Positions 56,339 to 64,000 of a stretch of 64,000 nt of DNA are shown here, in pieces (positions within the stretch are counted from its first letter, which is position 1; every line of letters begins with the position of its first letter). Position numbers and translations under genes: made by a program. The stretch is from Rubellimicrobium arenae (GTDB lineage: Bacteria > Pseudomonadota > Alphaproteobacteria > Rhodobacterales > Rhodobacteraceae): positions 62,001 through 126,000 of the forward strand of contig NZ_JAFMST010000002.1 of assembly GCF_017916275.1 (NCBI RefSeq), read 5' to 3'. The notes beneath the pieces are model-generated. The model did no database searches, was not told the origin of the DNA, and was given only the letters and a program-made list of their open reading frames with translations.

Positions 56339-57700
56339 CTATTCGGCGGCGTGGGCCATGGCCGCGTGCTCCACGGCCAGGACGATCTCGCCCACGACCT
56401 CGGCGAGCATGGCCTCATCCTCGCATTCGGCCATGACGCGGATCAGCGGCTCGGTCCCCGACTTGCGGATCAGAAGGCGACCGCGTCCATCGAGCCGGGC
56501 CTTGGCGCCCTCGATCACCGCCTGCACCGCGGGGGAGGACAGCGGCTGCTGGCCCGCCGCGTAGCGGACATTGCGGAGAAGCTGCGGCACGGTGTCGAAC
56601 TGCTGGAGGAGGCGCGACGCCGGCTCTCCGGTTTCGATCATGGCGGCCAGCACCTGCAGCGCCGCCAGCAGACCGTCCCCGGTGGTGGCGTAATCGGTCA
56701 TGACGATGTGGCCCGACTGTTCGCCCCCCAAGTTCCAGTCGCCCTGGCGCATGGCCTCGACCACGTAGCGGTCGCCCACGGCGGTCCGCTCCAGCCGCAG
56801 GCCGCGCCCGTCCAGGAACCGCTCCAGCCCCAGGTTCGACATCACGGTCGCGACGAGCGTGCCGTTGCGCAGGCGCCCCTGCTCGGCCCAGCGCGCGGCC
56901 ATGAGCGCCATGAGCTGGTCCCCGTCGGCGATCTGCCCGTTCTCGTCGATCAGGATCACCCGGTCGGCGTCGCCATCCAGGCAGATGCCCAGGTCGGCGC
57001 CATGGGTCACGACCATCTCGGCCGCCGCGCGCGGCGAGGTCGACCCGCAGCCGTCGTTGATGTTGTACCCGTTGGGCGTGGTCCCGACCGGGACGACCGT
57101 CGCGCCCAGTTCCCAGAGCACTTCGGGCGCAACCTTGTAGGCGGCCCCGTTCGCGCAATCGATCACGACCTTGAGCCCATCGAGCCGCCGCCCATGCGGG
57201 AAGGTGCTCTTGAGCCGCTCCATGTAGCGGAAGCGGCCATCGTCGATCCGCTTGGCGCGGCCGATGTTGTTGGCGCCGGTGGGCTCCACGCCCGCCTCGA
57301 CCAGCGCCTCGATCTCGGCCTCGGCCTCGTCGGACAGCTTGAAGCCGTCGGGGCCGAAGAACTTGATGCCGTTGTCTTGGTGCGGGTTGTGCGAGGCGGA
57401 GATCATGATCCCCACATCGGCGCGCATCGAGGTGGTCAGCAGGCCCACGGCCGGCGTCGGCACCGGTCCCAGCAGCAGCACGTTCATGCCGGTGGAGGTC
57501 AGGCCCGCGGTCAGCGCATTCTCGAACATGTAGCCCGACAGGCGGGTGTCCTTGCCGATCACCACGCGATGGCCGTTCGACCCGTCGTTCCGGAAGTAGC
57601 GCCCGGCGGCCGCGCCCAGGCGCAGAGCCAACTCGGCCGTCATGGGCCAGGCATTGGCCGTGCCGCGCACGCCGTCCGTCCCGAAAAGTTTCCTCGTCAT
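56339..57700 (-). CDS. glmM: Phosphoglucosamine mutase
   Basis: A 453-residue enzyme making glucosamine-1-phosphate for peptidoglycan and LPS. Motifs: N-terminal [14 protein letters not shown], the phosphoserine loop [17 protein letters not shown], the Mg site [13 protein letters not shown], and the sugar-binding GGEQSGHI. Length is exact for the family. It overlaps folP by 4 bp and is the last of folB-folP-glmM on the minus strand, the usual Rhodobacteraceae order. Confidence 0.96.
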   Translation of the reverse strand: MTRKLFGTDGVRGTANAWPMTAELALRLGAAAGRYFRNDGSNGHRVVIGKDTRLSGYMFENALTAGLTSTGMNVLLLGPVPTPAVGLLTTSMRADVGIMISASHNPHQDNGIKFFGPDGFKLSDEAEAEIEALVEAGVEPTGANNIGRAKRIDDGRFRYMERLKSTFPHGRRLDGLKVVIDCANGAAYKVAPEVLWELGATVVPVGTTPNGYNINDGCGSTSPRAAAEMVVTHGADLGICLDGDADRVILIDENGQIADGDQLMALMAARWAEQGRLRNGTLVATVMSNLGLERFLDGRGLRLERTAVGDRYVVEAMRQGDWNLGGEQSGHIVMTDYATTGDGLLAALQVLAAMIETGEPASRLLQQFDTVPQLLRNVRYAAGQQPLSSPAVQAVIEGAKARLDGRGRLLIRKSGTEPLIRVMAECEDEAMLAEVVGEIVLAVEHAAMAHAAE

Positions 57701-58701
57701 GCTGTCCCGCCTACTGCTTGCTGCAGGCTCAAGGCCTGTCTTGTTTCACCCACGTCGTGCACCCGCACCATCTGCGCGCCCTGCCGGACGGCATGGAGCG
57801 CCACCGACACCGAACCGGGCATCCGATCCTGCGCCCGCGCCGCGCCGCCCAGGGTCCCGATGAACCCCTTGCGCGAGACGCCGACCAGCATGGCGCAGCC
57901 CAGGCCATGATAAAGCGACACACGCTGGAGCAGACTCACGTTATGTTGCACTGTCTTGCCGAAGCCGATCCCCGGATCGACCAGAATGCGGCTCCGGGGC
58001 ACCCCGCGGGCCTCGGCCAGGGCGATCCGCTCCTCGAGCGCGTCATAGACATCGAGGACCACGTCCTCGTAGCGCGGATTCGCCTGCATCGTCTCGGGCG
58101 TGCCCTGCGCGTGCATGAGGCAAAGCCCCCCCGCCCGCGCGGCCACTTCGCCCATTCGTGGATCGAAGCTCAGGGCCGAGACGTCGTTGACCAGATCCGC
58201 CCCGGCGGACAGGGCCGCCTCGGCCACCGCAGCCTTCCGGGTGTCGACGGACAGGGGGATCCCGCTTTCGGCGCGGATCCGCGACAGCACGGGAACGACG
58301 CGCGCGATCTCCTCGGGCTCGGGGACGAGCACCGCGCCGGGCCGCGTGCTCTCCCCGCCAAGGTCGAGCATGTCGGCCCCCTGCGCCGCCATGGCCTGCG
58401 CCTGCGCCAGGGCGGCGTCGGGCGCGTCGAAGCGGCCACCGTCCGAGAAGCTGTCCGGCGTGAGGTTCAGGATGCCCATGAGGCGCGGCGCCTCGAAGGA
58501 CAGGCGCGCCAGGCGCCCGCGCGGGGCGGTCAGCCGCTCCAGCACCTCGGGCGGCGCCGCATCAATCGGGACGACTTGGGGCGGCTCGGTGCGGGATAGC
58601 CGCTCGATCCGGTCGAACCAGCACCATCCTCCGGCCAGCGTCAGGGCGCCCGGCGGACGGGCCGGATCGGTCATCGGAATCGGCCGCCAGTAGACGCTCA
58701 C
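57697..58701 (-). CDS. folP: Dihydropteroate synthase
   Basis: A 334-residue enzyme of folate synthesis. Core motifs: [59 protein letters not shown] and [10 protein letters not shown]. An extra ~70 residues precede the core ([15 protein letters not shown], then a [10 protein letters not shown] segment). The start is GTG at 58701 inside the folB stop (4-bp overlap); ATG at 58674 is an alternative. Confidence 0.94.
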   Translation of the reverse strand: MSVYWRPIPMTDPARPPGALTLAGGWCWFDRIERLSRTEPPQVVPIDAAPPEVLERLTAPRGRLARLSFEAPRLMGILNLTPDSFSDGGRFDAPDAALAQAQAMAAQGADMLDLGGESTRPGAVLVPEPEEIARVVPVLSRIRAESGIPLSVDTRKAAVAEAALSAGADLVNDVSALSFDPRMGEVAARAGGLCLMHAQGTPETMQANPRYEDVVLDVYDALEERIALAEARGVPRSRILVDPGIGFGKTVQHNVSLLQRVSLYHGLGCAMLVGVSRKGFIGTLGGAARAQDRMPGSVSVALHAVRQGAQMVRVHDVGETRQALSLQQAVGGTA

Positions 58702-59609
58702 TTGGGGGCCTCCCAAGGGTCCTGCCTGACCGGCACCGGCACGACCAGCCCGTCCGACGCCTCGACCCCGATCAGCCGCAGTTCCCTGGCCTCCAGCACC
58801 CCCGCGAGCCAGGCCGCGAGATGCGGGCCGTCGCTCTGCGCCGGGCCGTCCACCGCGTCCAAGACGACCTTGGAGGGCGCCCAGACGCAGGCCCGCGCCT
58901 GGCGCATCGCCCAGTCGAGCTCGGTCCGGGTGCCGACCACAAGGAGCCGGGGGTCCCGCGACGCCACCGCCCAGGCATTCTGGTCGAAGGCCAGCAGATC
59001 GATGTGGCGCTGCGCGGCCTCGGATTCGGCGACGACCGGGGCCGTCGCCGGCCGGCCCACGCAAAGGACCAGGGGGATGGCCTCCTCGTGCAGCTCGTCC
59101 AGAAGGCGCGCCAGCGCGGGGGCCGTAGCCTCGGCTGCCCCAAGAAGGACGATCCGGGGGCGTGGCGCATCCGGGACGACTGCCTCGCCGCCCTCGCTGC
59201 GGCTGCGCACGATCTCCACGCCCAGATCCCCCGGGCCGCGGTCGAGCTTCTGGACCCGGACGAAGACCCGCTCGGCCTGAGGCTCGCGCAGGATGCGCGC
59301 GGCCACCCGTTCGGCCAAGGTCTCCAGAAGGTTCAGACGCTCCTGCGCAAGCTCGGCGGCCACGGCCTCGGCCAGCTTGTCATAGGACAGGATCCGGTCG
59401 ACATCGTCGCCCACGTCGCCCAGGGGCCGGACCTCCACGACGATGTCGAAGCGCAGCCGTTGGCGCACCCCGCGTTCGAGCTGGAAGGCGCCGATCTCCA
59501 CTTCCACGACATGGTCGCGCAGGGAGATGCGGTCGCGCGGCGCGGCGGCGGTGGCTTCGGACCGCGCGAGCGGGTGCTCGAAGGCGTGTCGGGTTTCGTC
59601 GTGCGGCAT
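58698..59609 (-). CDS. folB: Dihydroneopterin aldolase with extra C-terminal domain
   Basis: A 303-residue protein. Residues ~28-145 are a FolB tunnelling-fold domain (RISLRDHVVEVEIGAFQLERGVRQRLRFDIVVEV, then ILSYDKLAEAV and LNLLETLAERVAARIL), complete with the conserved Glu in LLETLAE. The remaining ~155 residues (starting RPRIVLLGAA, then LVLCVGRPATAPV) form a second domain of unclear function, a Rhodobacteraceae trait as far as I recall. It heads the folB-folP-glmM set. Confidence 0.9.
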   Translation of the reverse strand: MPHDETRHAFEHPLARSEATAAAPRDRISLRDHVVEVEIGAFQLERGVRQRLRFDIVVEVRPLGDVGDDVDRILSYDKLAEAVAAELAQERLNLLETLAERVAARILREPQAERVFVRVQKLDRGPGDLGVEIVRSRSEGGEAVVPDAPRPRIVLLGAAEATAPALARLLDELHEEAIPLVLCVGRPATAPVVAESEAAQRHIDLLAFDQNAWAVASRDPRLLVVGTRTELDWAMRQARACVWAPSKVVLDAVDGPAQSDGPHLAAWLAGVLEARELRLIGVEASDGLVVPVPVRQDPWEAPK

Positions 59610-59669
59610 GCCCAGGATCCCTGATCGAGCCGTCTGCTACAGCGGCTCGGCGATCCCGGCAAGCGGGCC

Positions 59670-60362
59670 TCAGTCGGACGCGCTGGAGGCCAGGCGGATC
59701 GGCGCATCCTCGCGGTAGAACAGATGCGTGCCGATCTGGGCTGTCCGGGTGAAATCCTGGGCCCAGTAGGGCGAGACGGCCTTGTTGTGATAGAACATGG
59801 CTCCGTCCGTCAGCAGGCGCGGCGCGCCGTCCAGCATGACGCGGGCGACCCGGCCTACCTCGGCCCAGGCGACCTTGTCGGCGACGGTGTCCGACCGGCC
59901 GTCGCAGTAGTAGCTGAACTGGCAGGCGTTCCGCTGTCCGGCCCCCTGCTCGACCACGCCACAGACGGTGGACGGGTAACGGCCGCTGTCCCGGCGGTTC
60001 AGCACGACCTCGGCGACGGCGATCTGCCCCTCGAGAGCTTCGCCCCGCGCCTCATGGTAGATGGCCTCGGACAGGCAGCGCCACTGCTCATCCCCCTCGG
60101 GCGCGGCGTCTTCGATGAGCTCCTCGAGGCCGGACAGGTCGGTGACCTCGCTGATGGCGACCCCCCGGCCCTCGGGCGCGGGAAAGGGGCCGCCCTGCGC
60201 CGCCGGCGTGACCTGCGCCCCCTCCCGCTGCGCTCCCAGGAGGGAGCCGAGGCGTCCGTCGAGATCCGCCCCGGCCGCAAGGCACATACCGGCCAAGACC
60301 AGCGTCAGGCCCGAGGCCACGACCAAAGCGCGCCAGACCGCGCGCCCGAGCGAAACCATCAT
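59670..60362 (-). CDS. SleB-type cell wall hydrolase (Hydrolase_2)
   Basis: A 230-residue precursor with a start-proximal helix (VWRALVVASGLTLVLAGMCLAAG) acting as signal or anchor. The catalytic domain (~95-220) has CLSEAIYHEARGEALEGQIAVAEVVLNR, with the conserved Glu of SleB-like muramidases, then QFSYYCDGRSD and GAMFYHNK. It probably cuts glycan strands in the periplasm. The start is one of two adjacent ATGs (60362, 60359); the Shine-Dalgarno is weak. Confidence 0.88.
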   Translation of the reverse strand: MMVSLGRAVWRALVVASGLTLVLAGMCLAAGADLDGRLGSLLGAQREGAQVTPAAQGGPFPAPEGRGVAISEVTDLSGLEELIEDAAPEGDEQWRCLSEAIYHEARGEALEGQIAVAEVVLNRRDSGRYPSTVCGVVEQGAGQRNACQFSYYCDGRSDTVADKVAWAEVGRVARVMLDGAPRLLTDGAMFYHNKAVSPYWAQDFTRTAQIGTHLFYREDAPIRLASSASD

Positions 60363-60522
60363 AGCACTGTCCCATCGTTCCAAGCGGGCGCTTCCCGCCG
60401 TCACCAAGGGACTACGAATTACTTACCTATGTGTCTACGCAGCCACAGTAGGTACGGCGGCGCCGCGCCGAGCGCGCAGGAGCATATCCGCCGATCCTCG
60501 GCCGATACGGGAAATCCGCCTG

Positions 60523-63198
<2,676 letters not shown>

Positions 63199-63302
63199 GA
63201 CGCCGTTGTCCCACAGGATGATTAAGGCGCCGTTAGGGCATCGGGCGTTGCGGGCCGGCGCCGGGAACTTTCCCGCCGATGCGGCACCCTGCCCGCGACA
63301 GG

Positions 63303-63339
63303 CCCCAGGCCGGGCGGGGACATCCCGCACGGCCTGGGG
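63303..63339 (-). terminator. Long hairpin between glyS and ppdK
   Basis: CCCCAGGCC (63303-63311) pairs with GGCCTGGGG (63331-63339), and inside it GCGGG (63314-63318) pairs with CCCGC (63324-63328). It lies 7 bp after the glyS stop. No T tract follows on the minus strand, so it may attenuate rather than end transcription. Confidence 0.6.
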
Positions 63340-63345
63340 TTCTGC

Positions 63346-64000
63346 CTAGCCTTCGACGCGGGTCAGGTCCGCGACCTCCAGGCAAAGCCGACGGATGCGG
63401 CTCAGCAAGTTGAGGCGGTTGCGGCGGATGACCTGGTTGTCGGTGTTGATCTGCGCGACCGTGAAGAAGGCGTCGATGGGCGCGCGCAGGGCCGCGAGCG
63501 CCGACATGGCCCCCTGGAAGTCCTCGGCCGCCATGGCGGGCCGGATGCGCGCCTCGGCGGCGTCGAGCGCGGCGAAGAGCGCCCGCTCCTCGTCGTACTC
63601 GGACCATTTCGGGTCCGCGCCGAAGGAGTATTCCACGCCGTCCTTGGCCTCGGCCTGCGCCAGCAGGTTCGCCGCCCGCTTGAAGCCCTGAAGCAGGTTC
63701 TCCCCGTCCTCGGTCTTGAGGAACGCCGCCAGCGCCTCGGCCCGCCGCACGAGCAGCACGAGGTCGTCGTTCCCCGGCATGGCGAGGCAGGCGTCGATCA
63801 CGTCATGCCGGATGCCCTGATCGCGGAGGTGCACCTTCAGGCGGTCGTGGAAGAATTCCAAGACACTCGCCGTGAAGTCGCCCGTCCTAGCAAACTCCCC
63901 ATAAATTGGATCATGGGAGGCCATGGACGCTGGATCCGTGAGCAACGAAAGGTTCTTGCGCAGCCAGTCGACCACGAACTCGACACCTTGGAAGATGTCG
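63346..64000 (-). CDS. glyS: Glycine-tRNA ligase beta subunit, C-terminal part
   Basis: About 218 C-terminal residues of the beta subunit are present; the frame is open to the window edge. Typical segments are GVEFVVDWLRKNLSLL, FFHDRLKVHLRDQGIRHDVIDA, VLLVRRAEALAAFL and LRAPIDAFFTVAQINTDNQVIRRNRLNLLSRIRRL, the anticodon-binding end. glyQ would lie to the right, outside the window. The 63199-63302 gap before ppdK holds only the end of the hairpin and the ppdK leader. Confidence 0.93.
   Translation of the reverse strand, partial: DIFQGVEFVVDWLRKNLSLLTDPASMASHDPIYGEFARTGDFTASVLEFFHDRLKVHLRDQGIRHDVIDACLAMPGNDDLVLLVRRAEALAAFLKTEDGENLLQGFKRAANLLAQAEAKDGVEYSFGADPKWSEYDEERALFAALDAAEARIRPAMAAEDFQGAMSALAALRAPIDAFFTVAQINTDNQVIRRNRLNLLSRIRRLCLEVADLTRVEG

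Overview
The window reads as chromosomal DNA of a high-GC alphaproteobacterium, most likely of the family Rhodobacteraceae. The evidence is the dacC-tmk-holB-tatD-MBL run, a FolB with a fused extra domain, an extended FolP, an aa3-type ctaD, class I ilvC, opgC, and a ppdK beside glyS. The species cannot be named from the sequence alone.

The window divides in two at a tRNA-Ser(UGA) gene (29812-29901). Everything to its left (1-29811) is accessory DNA, and the 3' end of the tRNA faces it, as at a tRNA-integrated island. From left to right this part holds: a secreted RTX/beta-helix protein; a complete IS5-family element that cuts off a Cas4-like TM0106-type nuclease gene; a metallophosphoesterase; a PGN_0703-like putative restriction endonuclease; an IS110 relic; an AT-richer GIY-YIG nuclease; a nonsense-broken IS6-family transposase; a serralysin-like RTX protease; and an IS256 relic. 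A gutted prophage follows, with terminase subunits, a ParB-methyltransferase fusion and a primase/helicase but no capsid, portal or tail genes. Next come a tightly overlapped serine-recombinase cassette (small ORF, DUF2924, recombinase, HTH protein), a YbaK-domain protein, and a type I restriction-modification operon hsdM-hsdS-X-hsdR. Gene X has an R-x4-H motif typical of HEPN ribonucleases and is the best candidate here for an undescribed component of a defence system.

To the right of the tRNA (29902-64000) the DNA is dense, GC-rich housekeeping sequence. It carries: peptidoglycan maturation, dTMP kinase and the clamp-loader delta prime subunit, TatD, an MBL hydrolase and an AEC carrier; a polyamine-type ABC importer operon on the minus strand; tRNA-Leu(GAG) with its terminator; lipB; ctaD; DUF2244; a small DUF3008 protein; YqeY; carA; a processive GT2 glycosyltransferase; a GntR/FCD regulator; a HAD nucleotidase; a UbiH-type hydroxylase; two Lrp regulators diverging from ilvC; opgC; an SDR and a methyltransferase; folB-folP-glmM overlapping on the minus strand; a SleB-type cell-wall hydrolase; a PPDK with altered ATP-site residues; and the 3' end of glyS, which runs off the window.

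The secreted RTX proteins share a C-terminal export module although no type I secretion genes are in view. The left part shows repeated IS insertion and decay with few genes of one complete function, except the intact hsd operon and the recombinase cassette.
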